Source of the DNA: Debaryomyces hansenii CBS767
Taxonomy: Eukaryota; Ascomycota; Pichiomycetes; Serinales; Debaryomycetaceae
Reading direction: 5' to 3'
Length of the DNA: 64,000 nt
Assembly: GCF_000006445.2 (NCBI RefSeq)
Contig: NC_006048.2
Coordinates: 1,178,001 to 1,242,000 of the forward strand
Below, in pieces: positions 1-8,488 of the stretch. How positions within the stretch are numbered: the first letter of the stretch is position 1; each line of letters begins with the position of its first letter. Position numbers and translations under genes: made by a program. Below the pieces are notes generated by a model that was given only the letters and a program-made list of their open reading frames with translations, made no database searches and was not told the DNA's origin.

Positions 1-498
1 GGAGGCGTATCATATACACTAGATCTAGCAGAAAGCAAGAAGTTTGTTGAGTCTGTAATCAATAAATATTCCTGTGAGAGTGAAGAAGGAATCGTATTAG
101 TAGGCCATCATATTGAAGGTGATTTGAAATGGCTACGAAGTATAGGGATCGAACTCCCTCATAACGTGCCTATAGTTGATACCGCAAGGATTCATAGGCT
201 ATCTTACGAATCAGGTGGCTCTTTAAGAGGAATATTAAGGAATGTGGGAATCCCCCATGGTTATCTTCATAATGCGGCAAATGATGCATACTACACCCTA
301 TTGGCATCACTTGCGTATTGTGATCCCAATACACGAATAAAGAACAACTTAGACGAGTTCCATCCTCACGTTATTGACCCATCCAAGCCTTCGAACAAAG
401 CTAGAAAGAGAAAGGAAAGAATGTTTGACACTTCTATCAATGTTCAGCACTCCAATGCCCTGGGATTATATGAAGAATTATTTCCAGATAATAATTAA
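1..498 (+). CDS. GFD2/YDR514C-like protein, C-terminal part (5' end outside window)
   Basis: The reading frame is open from base 1 to the stop at 496-498, so the gene is cut by the window edge and only about 165 C-terminal residues are visible. The visible part looks like the RNase H-fold, DEDD exonuclease-like domain of the fungal Gfd2/YDR514C family: a VGHHIEGDLKWL segment, then VDTARI, then HNAANDAYYTLLASLAY, which has the order H/D, D, then N-D-x-x-Y-T-L. Gfd2 is known as a high-copy suppressor of an mRNA export mutant; enzymatic activity in the family is not established. The first ATG in the window (124) is internal, not the start. The family call rests on motif order only. Confidence 0.6.
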   Translation, partial: GGVSYTLDLAESKKFVESVINKYSCESEEGIVLVGHHIEGDLKWLRSIGIELPHNVPIVDTARIHRLSYESGGSLRGILRNVGIPHGYLHNAANDAYYTLLASLAYCDPNTRIKNNLDEFHPHVIDPSKPSNKARKRKERMFDTSINVQHSNALGLYEELFPDNN

Positions 499-719
499 GG
501 GACAGAATAGAATTACAAACAAAGCAGAGCACATATCAATCTGTTGAATATAGCATAATGATGGAGGGAAAATTTTAGAACCATTTATATAATAGACTAT
601 ATAGATTTTTTCAATGTACATACACGCATCGATTATTTTGATTTCTACTACTATTTCTACTCTTGTACTTGTACCATCGAGTCGAGTGTAAGTAATGGCA
701 TATATCAACAACCATCTTT

Positions 720-1886
720 ATGGCTATTACTAACATATCTAGAACAATCTTAAGAAATATGAGTACTAAAGCTGTGAAAAACACTGTCAAAAAAACGTCC
801 GCCAAATCAGCGAGTAAACAGGTAGAATTCAAATATGCCAGAGATACGAAGTGTAAATTCAAGTTTGGAGCCCATGTTGCTATGGCAGGAGGTATTTCTA
901 AAGCGTTGACCAATGCAATGAACATTGGGGCTAATAGTTTTGCATTATTTTTGAAATCTCCAAGAAAATGGGTTTCTCCAGACATCAAGGAAGATGAAGT
1001 TGCAAAGTTTGCAGAATTATGTCAGAAATACGGGTATAACCCAAGAACAGATATCTTACCTCATGGATCTTACTTTATAAATTTGGCCAATCCTGACGCA
1101 GAGAAAGAAGAGAAGGCATACGGCTCTTTCTTGGATGACTTGAAGCGTTGTGAGAAGCTAAATATCGGATTATACAATTTCCACCCTGGATCTAGCTTGG
1201 ATGGAGACCATAAGGAAGCATTGAAGAGACTTGCTGACAATATAAATAGAGCAATTAAGGACACCGAGTTTGTGAAGATTGTTATCGAAAATATGGCTGG
1301 ACACGGGAATTTAATCGGTTCAAACTTGCAAGACATCAAAGACGTCATTGACATGGTGGAGGACAAAACCAGGGTTGGTGTCTGTATTGACACCTGTCAC
1401 ACATTTGCTGCCGGATACGATATTTCAAACCAAGAAAAGTTTGATGAGTTCTTCAAGTTGTTTGAAGATACCATTGGCTGGGAATACTTGAGCGCAATTC
1501 ACTTAAACGACTCCAAGGCGCCGTTGGGAGCCAACAGAGACTTACACCAGAAGTTAGGCTACGGGTTTCTAGGATTAGAGGTATTCAGAATTATTGCCAA
1601 TTTTCCCAAGCTTCAAAATATCCCCATAGTTTTGGAAACACCGGTCGATAAAGATGACACAGTTTATGGCGAAGAGATCAAGCTACTCGAATGGCTACAA
1701 GATAAGAAACTGGATGACGTGGAATATATAGCCAAACTGGAGGAGTTGTCGAAGCTTGGTGCGAAGGAGAGAGCCGAACACCTAAAGAAATTCGAAACAA
1801 AAACCTCCAAGACAGCAAAGGCAAATGCCAAGAGAGCACTCCAAGGCGACATTGGTGACATGTTATCGAAGAAGAAGAAGACTTAG
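720..1886 (+). CDS. APN1: AP endonuclease APN1 (endonuclease IV family)
   Basis: Class II apurinic/apyrimidinic endonuclease and 3'-phosphodiesterase of base excision repair. This is a TIM-barrel, zinc-dependent enzyme of 388 aa. The zinc ligands are visible in order: FGAH (about residue 52), FHPGSS, ENMAGHG, CIDTCHTFAAGYD, IHLNDSK with RDLHQKLGYGFLG, and VLETPV. The C-terminus ends in a lysine cluster (SKKKK), a likely nuclear signal as in S. cerevisiae Apn1. The N-terminus is longer than in S. cerevisiae by about 35 residues, is basic and hydroxylated, and contains a second in-frame ATG at 759 (residue 14). The first start could therefore add a mitochondrial targeting segment and the second a nuclear form; that is inference. 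Confidence 0.95.
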   Translation: MAITNISRTILRNMSTKAVKNTVKKTSAKSASKQVEFKYARDTKCKFKFGAHVAMAGGISKALTNAMNIGANSFALFLKSPRKWVSPDIKEDEVAKFAELCQKYGYNPRTDILPHGSYFINLANPDAEKEEKAYGSFLDDLKRCEKLNIGLYNFHPGSSLDGDHKEALKRLADNINRAIKDTEFVKIVIENMAGHGNLIGSNLQDIKDVIDMVEDKTRVGVCIDTCHTFAAGYDISNQEKFDEFFKLFEDTIGWEYLSAIHLNDSKAPLGANRDLHQKLGYGFLGLEVFRIIANFPKLQNIPIVLETPVDKDDTVYGEEIKLLEWLQDKKLDDVEYIAKLEELSKLGAKERAEHLKKFETKTSKTAKANAKRALQGDIGDMLSKKKKT

Positions 1887-2063
1887 TTAGACAAGACGTT
1901 CTTTTCCCGTATAGTTAGTAGATAAAATATATTAGCACATACACGACTGTTCAAGTTTTGATGAAACGAGAAATTGTATTAAGAGCATAAACAAAAATTG
2001 ATTCAAGGTCATTAAACGGCGAATCGAACTACATTAGTCTTTCTATTCAAGTCAAGTTAAGTC

Positions 2064-5000
2064 ATGTTCGGTCGGTCTACATCAGGATTTGGAGGATTCG
2101 GCAGTACAAGTGGTAGCAATGCTTCACCATTTGGAGCCGCTAATAATAATGCGACAACAGGGACATCACCATTTGGAGGAGCTAATAATGCAACTTCTGG
2201 CGGAGGTATATTTGGCGCTAACAACAATGCTAGTACTGGAGGTGGATTTGGAGGCGGTAGCACTTTTGGAGCAAATAATACCACTTCTGCGTTCGGTGCA
2301 CCAAGTGCACCAAGCGCACCTAGTGGAGGCATGTTTGGAGCATCCAATGCCACTTCGTCTCCGTTTGGAGCTAGTAACAATAATGCCAATAGCACATCAG
2401 CATTTGGTGCACCCAGTGCTATGGGTACATCGGCGTTTGGAGCGTCCAATGCTGCTGGTGCTGGTGCTGGTGCTGGCGGTTTATTTGGATCCGCCAACAA
2501 ATCGACATTTGGAGGAGGATTTGGTACTCCTACGAATAACAATACTTCACCTTTTGGAGCGTCTACAACATCAGGGTTTGGAGTGGGAGCCGGTGCAGGA
2601 AATGTTGACCCTAACGTCAACAATGGTACTGGCGGTAAGCCATTCACCCCGTACACCGAAAAAGATTCGACGGGAACAAACGTTTTTCAAAACGTCAGTT
2701 CGATGCCTGAGTACAAGAATTTTTCGTTTGACGAATTGAGGTTGAAGGATTACGAACAGAATAGAAAGTTTGGAAATGCAAATGCCCCAGGAGCTACTGC
2801 GCCAGCCGGTGGTTTTGGAGCTTCTACAACCGGAGGATTTGGGTTTGGTGCGCCTAATAATAATGCAAGTTCAGCATTTGGATCTGGTGCAACGGGTGCA
2901 TCTCCTTTCGGTGCTACAAATAATACTGCTACAAACACCACCGCAAATACTGGATTTGGCGCTCAAACCAACAATTCTCTATTTGGATCTAGTAACACGG
3001 GTTCAGCCTTTGGTGCTGCAAACAACAATACAGCTTTTGGTGGCCAAAACAATTCAGCATTCGGTGGCCAAGGGAATTCAGCATTTGGTGGTTCAAACGC
3101 ATTTGGTGGTAATACCAACACATCGGCATTTGGTAGTGGTGGTTCTACAGGATTTGGGGCTAATAAACCAAACCCATTCGGTGCGTCGAATACAGGTACC
3201 TCTGGATTCGGTGCTTCCAATGCAGGTGGGGGTTTTGGTGCTAATAACACTAACAATTCTCCATTTGGTGGTAACAACACGTCTGCGTTCGGATCAAATA
3301 CATCCCCAGCTGTTAATAATACCACCAACCCATTTGGGGCCAATAATGCAAATGCTAATAGTTCACCATTCGGGGCTACTCAAAATTCTAATACATCTGG
3401 AGGATTATTTGGTGGAGCCAATAATACAAACAATAATGCGTTTGGTGCAAATAACAATACTGCACCAGGTTTTGGAGGTTCCAGCGGTGGATTATTCGGT
3501 AATACCCAAAATAATGCACAAGCCGGTGGGTCATTTGGTGCTAATAAACCAGCAACTGGTGGATTATTTGGTGGTCAAAATAATACTAATAATGCAGGCG
3601 GTGGATTATTTGGAGGCCAAAGTAATACAAATAATACAAGCGGTGGATTATTTGGACAAAACACCAATACAAATAACAATTCAGGTGGTTTGTTTGGAAG
3701 TAAACCAGCAGCTCCATCTGGAGGCTTATTTGGAGGTAATCAAAATACAGCAGCTCCCTCTGGCGGGCTTTTTGGTAATACTGCCCAGAACAACAATGCA
3801 AGTACTGGTGGAGGCCTTTTTGGAGGAAACAAACCTGCAGGGACTACTGGTGGATTATTTGGATCGCAAAATAATGCTAGTAACACATCCAACTCATTTG
3901 GCAATAATCAAAGTAACAATACTAGTGGTGGATTATTTGGCAATAAACCACCTGGTACTGCCAATACAGGGGGAGGCTTGTTTGGAAGCAATAATAATAC
4001 AACAGGTAGTTCTGGAGGATTATTCGGGGGTAGCAATAATAATACAGGAACAAATGCATCCGGAGGTTTGTTTGGAAGCAACAATAACACGGGGACGAGT
4101 ACATTAGGTTCAAACAATAGTACGGGTAGTGGTGGATTATTTGGAAGCAAGCCAGCTACAGGTAATAATGCACCATCAACTGGTGGATTGTTCGGTGGAA
4201 ACAATACTAATGCAGGGCTAGGTGGCGGTCTTTTCGGATCTAATAATAATCAAGCTCAAGGCCAGCCAGGTCAACAACAACAGCAGCAACAACCTTTAGC
4301 TAATATTAGTAAACAAAATCCATACGGTGATAATCCATTATTCCAAAGCATTACTGGCTCGCAACAGCTGAATAATGGTGGTGTTCCAAGTGCGACTCCA
4401 GTTAATGCTTCAGCCGGTTCTAAGAAGCCTGTTACTTTAGCAACAGCACATAGAATTGCGCCATTATTTAAACCAAGCGCTTTACCAAAGAAATCACCAA
4501 GCCCTGTTAGTGCATCTAATGTCCCAATGTCTAGTTCCGAGAACAAGGAAAATATATTCACTCAGGGTACTGATAAAGCAATCATATCTTCTGATATCTT
4601 TGCACCTAAAGCAAGCTTCAAGGAGTTGGTCTTAGATAAATCTAAATCTCCAAGCAGTAATAATTCGCTACTCTCAGCAGGTCAAACTCAATACACTCCA
4701 TCCAAACAAGTTTCGTTTGTTTTGAATAAAGATGAAGGTTCTGAGTATGATGCTGATAAGAATGATGAATCAAACCCTAAAGCGTTGGAAACTATTCCAG
4801 CATCTAATGGAGAGGCAACTAGAATCGAATTTGACGATGACGGCTATTGGACATCCCCATCTATATCCGAATTAAAAAAGAAATCTTTGTCTGAATTACG
4901 TTCAGTAGATAATTTCATAGTTGGTCGTAAACATTACGGTCAAATTAAATTTTTGGAACCTGTCGATTTGTCCAGTTTTGTAAATTTGGATGACATAACC

Positions 5001-5267
5001 GGTAATCTTATAATCTTTGGATCCAAATCTTGCATAGTTTACCCTGATGACAACAAGCCACAAGAAGGAGAAGGGTTGAACCTTCCAGCAAAGATAACTC
5101 TTGAAGGATGCTATCCTATCAACAAAGCCGACAAGTTACCTATACTTGATCCAAAGAGTGAATTTGTTCGTCGTCACATTGAAAACTTGAAAACATTACC
5201 TGGTATGGATTTCAAATCCTACGATCCTGTTAATGGTAATTGGTCATTTACTGTTACTTCGATGTAG
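2064..5267 (+). CDS. NUP116: GLFG nucleoporin, NUP116/NUP100/Nup98 family
   Basis: FG nucleoporin of the nuclear pore central channel, 1067 aa. Residues 1-185 are FG repeats (FGA, SPFG, GGLFG types). Residues about 194-236 form a GLEBS-like segment (TNVFQNVSSMPEYKNFSF, then DELRLKDYEQNR), the binding site for Gle2/Rae1. Residues about 237-745 are dense GLFG repeats rich in Asn, Gly, Ser and Thr, followed by a short Gln run (QPGQQQQQQQP). The C-terminal domain (about 926-1067: YWTSPSISEL, FIVGRKHYGQIKF, LPAKITLEGCYP) is the Nup98 autoprotease-type fold. It ends in NGNWSFTVTSM with no HFS cleavage site, so it is probably uncleaved. The GLEBS segment favours NUP116 over NUP100. The repeats are low-complexity, so unrelated long ORFs appear in other frames. 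Confidence 0.92.
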   Translation: MFGRSTSGFGGFGSTSGSNASPFGAANNNATTGTSPFGGANNATSGGGIFGANNNASTGGGFGGGSTFGANNTTSAFGAPSAPSAPSGGMFGASNATSSPFGASNNNANSTSAFGAPSAMGTSAFGASNAAGAGAGAGGLFGSANKSTFGGGFGTPTNNNTSPFGASTTSGFGVGAGAGNVDPNVNNGTGGKPFTPYTEKDSTGTNVFQNVSSMPEYKNFSFDELRLKDYEQNRKFGNANAPGATAPAGGFGASTTGGFGFGAPNNNASSAFGSGATGASPFGATNNTATNTTANTGFGAQTNNSLFGSSNTGSAFGAANNNTAFGGQNNSAFGGQGNSAFGGSNAFGGNTNTSAFGSGGSTGFGANKPNPFGASNTGTSGFGASNAGGGFGANNTNNSPFGGNNTSAFGSNTSPAVNNTTNPFGANNANANSSPFGATQNSNTSGGLFGGANNTNNNAFGANNNTAPGFGGSSGGLFGNTQNNAQAGGSFGANKPATGGLFGGQNNTNNAGGGLFGGQSNTNNTSGGLFGQNTNTNNNSGGLFGSKPAAPSGGLFGGNQNTAAPSGGLFGNTAQNNNASTGGGLFGGNKPAGTTGGLFGSQNNASNTSNSFGNNQSNNTSGGLFGNKPPGTANTGGGLFGSNNNTTGSSGGLFGGSNNNTGTNASGGLFGSNNNTGTSTLGSNNSTGSGGLFGSKPATGNNAPSTGGLFGGNNTNAGLGGGLFGSNNNQAQGQPGQQQQQQQPLANISKQNPYGDNPLFQSITGSQQLNNGGVPSATPVNASAGSKKPVTLATAHRIAPLFKPSALPKKSPSPVSASNVPMSSSENKENIFTQGTDKAIISSDIFAPKASFKELVLDKSKSPSSNNSLLSAGQTQYTPSKQVSFVLNKDEGSEYDADKNDESNPKALETIPASNGEATRIEFDDDGYWTSPSISELKKKSLSELRSVDNFIVGRKHYGQIKFLEPVDLSSFVNLDDITGNLIIFGSKSCIVYPDDNKPQEGEGLNLPAKITLEGCYPINKADKLPILDPKSEFVRRHIENLKTLPGMDFKSYDPVNGNWSFTVTSM

Positions 5268-5362
5268 TTTCATATCATTTATCAATCTCTTCTTTAGTCA
5301 ACTTTACCGTATATAGAATAATGTATCAATAGTACCTTTGAAGTAAGAGCTACAATATTATA

Positions 5363-5384
5363 ACGCGCAGCATATATAACGCGT
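5363..5384 (+). promoter_or_regulatory. MCB-type elements (ACGCGC, ACGCGT) upstream of RAD27
   Basis: ACGCGC lies at 5363-5368 and the palindrome ACGCGT at 5379-5384, 64-85 bp before the RAD27 ATG at 5448 and followed by a TATAAAA-like stretch (5385-5390). ACGCGT is the MluI cell-cycle box bound by MBF (Mbp1-Swi6) in S. cerevisiae, where DNA replication genes including RAD27 peak at G1/S. Binding here is inferred from motif, position and target gene. Confidence 0.7.
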
Positions 5385-5447
5385 ATAAAAAAGATAACTA
5401 ACTTTTTTAGATTAGAAGAAACCTATTACCAATTATAGAAGTTAACC

Positions 5448-6641
5448 ATGGGTGTTAAAGGTATGTATAAGATGTAGATGGATCATTGTATTAGAAAACT
5501 AACTTATTCATCAGGACTTAATCAATTAATAAAGGAACATGCTCCTGAAGCATTCAAAGAATTTCAATTGAAAAATTTATTTGGAAGAAAGATTGCCATT
5601 GATGCTTCCATGTGCTTATATCAATTCTTAATTGCTGTTAGGCAGGCCGAAGGTCAACAATTAACCAATGACGAGGGTGAAACTACCTCCCATTTACTGG
5701 GTATGTTCTACCGTACAATTCGTTTAGTTGAAAATAGTATTAAGCCTGTGTACGTTTTTGATGGAAAACCACCAGTTTTGAAAGGAGGTGAATTGGAAAA
5801 AAGATTGCTTAGAAGAGAAGAAGCAATTAAACAAAGAGAGAACATAAAAGATGAAGGTACGATTGAGGATATGGTAAGATATGAGAAACGGACAGTCAGA
5901 GTCACTCGAGAACAAAATGACGAAGCTAAAAAGTTACTAGAATTAATGGGTGTGCCTTATGTTAATGCGCCGTGTGAAGCAGAAGCACAATGTGCGGAAT
6001 TAGCTAGAGGTGGGAAAGTCTTTGCAGCTGCATCAGAAGATATGGATACCATATGTTACCAACCTCCGTTCTTGTTGAGGCATTTAACCTTCTCGGAAGC
6101 AAGAAAAATGCCAATTGACCAAATCCAATACGAAAAGGTTTTAGAGGCCTTAGAGATGGACAGAGAAACATTTATTGATTTATGTATTCTATTAGGTTGT
6201 GATTATTGTGAAACAATTAGAGGTGTTGGACCGGTAACTGCATTCAAATTAATTAAGGAGCATGGTTCTCTAGACAAAATAGTTGAATACTTGACAAATA
6301 ATCCCGATAAGACTAATTTCAAAGTTCCTGAAGATTGGCCCTATGATGAAGCCAGAAAATTGTTTATTAACCCGGACACAATCGATGCCAGTGAAGTTAA
6401 TTTAAAATGGAAAGAGCCGGACGTGGAGGGACTTATCCAATATATGGTCAAGGAAAAAGGCTTCAGCGAGGATAGAATAAGAAGTGGAGCAGAAAAATTA
6501 AAGAAAGGTTTGAAAGGTGGAGTTCAGGGAAGATTGGACGGATTCTTCCAGTCTGTACCTAAACCAAAAGATTCAGCGGATAAGAAGAGGAAGAATGATA
6601 CCAAATCTGCGAAATCAAAAAAGGCGAAAACAAGAAAGTAA
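5448..6641 (+). CDS. RAD27: Flap endonuclease RAD27 (FEN1), two exons
   Basis: Structure-specific 5' flap endonuclease for Okazaki fragment maturation and long-patch repair. It is spliced: exon 1 is 5448-5460 (ATG GGT GTT AAA G), intron 5461-5514 (GTATGT donor, AACTAAC branch point at 5497-5503, CAG acceptor), exon 2 5515-6641. Splicing gives [18 protein letters not shown], the conserved FEN1 N-terminus that the catalytic fold needs, and a 379-residue protein. The ATG at 5478 lies in the intron and would give a false start. Catalytic acidic residues are visible in [29 protein letters not shown] and [13 protein letters not shown]-interacting box (QGRLDGFF) precedes a basic tail. An MCB element lies upstream. 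Confidence 0.96.
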
Positions 6642-6910
6642 TTGTTCTTCATAAGATTTCTCACAGAGAATTAATGTATACTAATTTGTATTCTAATAGT
6701 TCAAATGGAATAGCATATACCCTAATCATGTAGGACTTCAGTTTCATTGGTCTGTACTATATAACTACATTTCTACGAACTTGTCCTATTAACGTCCTCA
6801 TGTCGCTAAGGATAATGTTCTAGATTCAAAATTTTATTAAACTTTATAACTTACACAATTTATTCATTTATAGTGCTATCATTCATTAGAATACATTAAA
6901 ACGACTTATT

Positions 6911-7824
6911 CTACGTATCTCTAGATTTTGGCTTCTTCTTTTGTGCTTCCGCTTCAATTTCGGCTTCAATCTCATCAACGTACTTCTTAATTTCATCAAC
7001 AGATAATTTTTCAATTCTGTCACCCGATTTCAAAACAGACACTTCGATATTTTTGGCTCCTGTTTGAACCACTTCTAATAACGACTTTATTGTCAATTTA
7101 ATGGTTTGCTCATCACTCATGTCTTCTTCATAGTGCTTCTCTAAGAATTCCTTTACAGTTTTAGATGATCTACCGATGGCATGAGCTTTCCATGCATTGT
7201 ACACTCCCGATGGTTCAGTCTGATATAATTTTGGGACATTGTCATTACTATCAAAACCAGCAATTATGGTGGCAATTCCGAATGGTCTAACACCACCCGA
7301 TTGGGTATATTTTTGCTGAACACCTGCTACATACTTGGTTAAATATTCAACAGTCACAGAATCTTCCAATGTTAATCTATGCGATTGGGCTTCAACTCTG
7401 GCCTTATCAACCAAGATTCTTGCGTCTGCATTTAACCCAGCAAATGCTAGCAAGACGTGATTGTCAACCTTACATATCTTCGAAGGCGTGATACGTGGAT
7501 CTTGTAATTTTAATGTTGTTCTCTTCTCACACCCTAATACCACTGTTTCTTTACCTTTAACACCAACAGCACACGTCCCTCTTTTAACTGCTTCAGAAGC
7601 ATATTCAACCTCTATTTATTGGTTAGTAATTCATCATTAACAATATCTTTCAAATCCAACGTATACATACGGAAAACATGTCCATCAGGTCTAGTTTAAT
7701 ATTGGTTAGTACTCGTTTTGTAAATTGGGTGGCAAGATTCCTGAATTTAGACATAATTATGTCAATTGCGTTTCAATCATAATACATACGAAAAAATGGA
7801 TAAAGCACTATCGTAACCACTCAT
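6911..7824 (-). CDS. PRE6: 20S proteasome subunit alpha4, PRE6 (three exons)
   Basis: Alpha-ring subunit of the 20S proteasome core. Two introns must be removed: exon 1 7790-7824, intron 1 7691-7789, exon 2 7671-7690 (20 nt), intron 2 7612-7670, exon 3 6911-7611. Both introns start GTATGT and have TACTAAC branch points (7705-7711 and 7622-7628). Splicing gives [20 protein letters not shown] followed by [18 protein letters not shown], the conserved alpha-subunit N-terminal signature, and a 251-residue protein, close to the S. cerevisiae length. [23 protein letters not shown] and [10 protein letters not shown] match alpha4 (human PSMA7) rather than other alpha subunits. The Lys/Glu-rich C-terminal tail is typical. 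The ATG at 7543 is internal. It is divergent from RPR2. Confidence 0.95.
7728..7736 (+). promoter_or_regulatory. PACE-like sequence GGTGGCAAG inside PRE6 intron 1
   Basis: This sequence differs at one base from the S. cerevisiae Rpn4 proteasome element GGTGGCAAA. It lies inside intron 1 of PRE6, about 90 bp downstream of the start codon, rather than in the upstream region. The upstream region 7825-8035 has no better match that I could find. A role is inference from the motif and the target gene; a single 8-of-9 match can be chance. Confidence 0.3.
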
Positions 7825-8028
7825 TATAAGTATAAATATCAATGATTATATTAAGATTATAGAGAATAGATTTATTTTTGCAAGGTATGATAGATAAAAT
7901 CTAACATAAAATCTCGCTGGGTTCATACTAAGGCTCACCTTAGAAGACGACATGGTCACTAAAATGTCGCGGGCTTGAAGAATATGATTTTTCAATCGTC
8001 GTCATATAAACTAGAAGGATTTATCTAC

Positions 8029-8046
8029 ATGCTTCATGGGTCCTAA
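8029..8046 (+). promoter_or_regulatory. Five-codon upstream ORF overlapping the RPR2 start codon
   Basis: ATG CTT CAT GGG TCC TAA begins 7 nt before the RPR2 ATG (8036) in another frame and ends inside RPR2. If the mRNA 5' end lies upstream of 8029, scanning ribosomes would meet this ATG first and RPR2 translation would depend on leaky scanning. If transcription starts at or after 8029, the site has no effect. Confidence 0.4.
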
Positions 8047-8446
8047 AAAACAAGGTAAACCGACACCGAAGAATGTTCCTCATATAGATAATTATGCAAG
8101 AATATCATATTTATATCAGGCATCAAGCCATTTTGCAGCTACGCCGAAATATGGGATCCTATCAAGAGCAATGGCCAGGAATGTTAATTTGATTTCTAAG
8201 AAATCGGTGACAAAACTCTCACCAGCATTGAAAAGAACGATATGCAAAGGGTGTCAAACATTATTGGTTCCGGGTGTCAATGAAACTATAGAAATAGAAA
8301 ATAAATCAAAAGAAAAAGCACCACATAATGACTTGTTGGTTCATTCATGCAACACTTGCGGCAAGAAAAAGAGGTTTCCCATTGGGATAAATAGGGCATA
8401 TGAGTTGTTCAGTGAAAAGGACGACAAAAAATCCGACGAAGAATGA
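8036..8446 (+). CDS. RPR2: RNase P subunit RPR2 (Rpr2/Snm1/Rpp21 family)
   Basis: Protein subunit of nuclear RNase P, which removes tRNA 5' leaders; 136 aa, close to the family length. An N-terminal helical region (RISYLYQASSHFA, LSRAMARNVNLISKK) precedes the zinc ribbon: KRTICKGCQTLLVPG and LLVHSCNTCGKKKRFPIG supply two CxxC pairs. The KRTICK..C motif is the hallmark of Rpr2/Rpp21 and separates it from unrelated zinc ribbons. The acidic/Lys C-terminal tail is low-complexity. The gene shares its upstream region with the divergent PRE6. Snm1 (RNase MRP) is a related alternative, but similarity at the N-terminus favours Rpr2. Confidence 0.85.
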   Translation: MGPKKQGKPTPKNVPHIDNYARISYLYQASSHFAATPKYGILSRAMARNVNLISKKSVTKLSPALKRTICKGCQTLLVPGVNETIEIENKSKEKAPHNDLLVHSCNTCGKKKRFPIGINRAYELFSEKDDKKSDEE

Positions 8447-8488
8447 TTTTTGTATATTAGTGTATATAAAACTGTAAATACATATTAA

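Noticed and set aside
2057..4204. Long ORFs on both strands inside the nucleoporin gene
   Set aside because: They are products of repetitive FG/GLFG coding sequence read in other frames (Pro/Leu/Ala- or Val/Leu-rich); the sense frame is clearly the nucleoporin.
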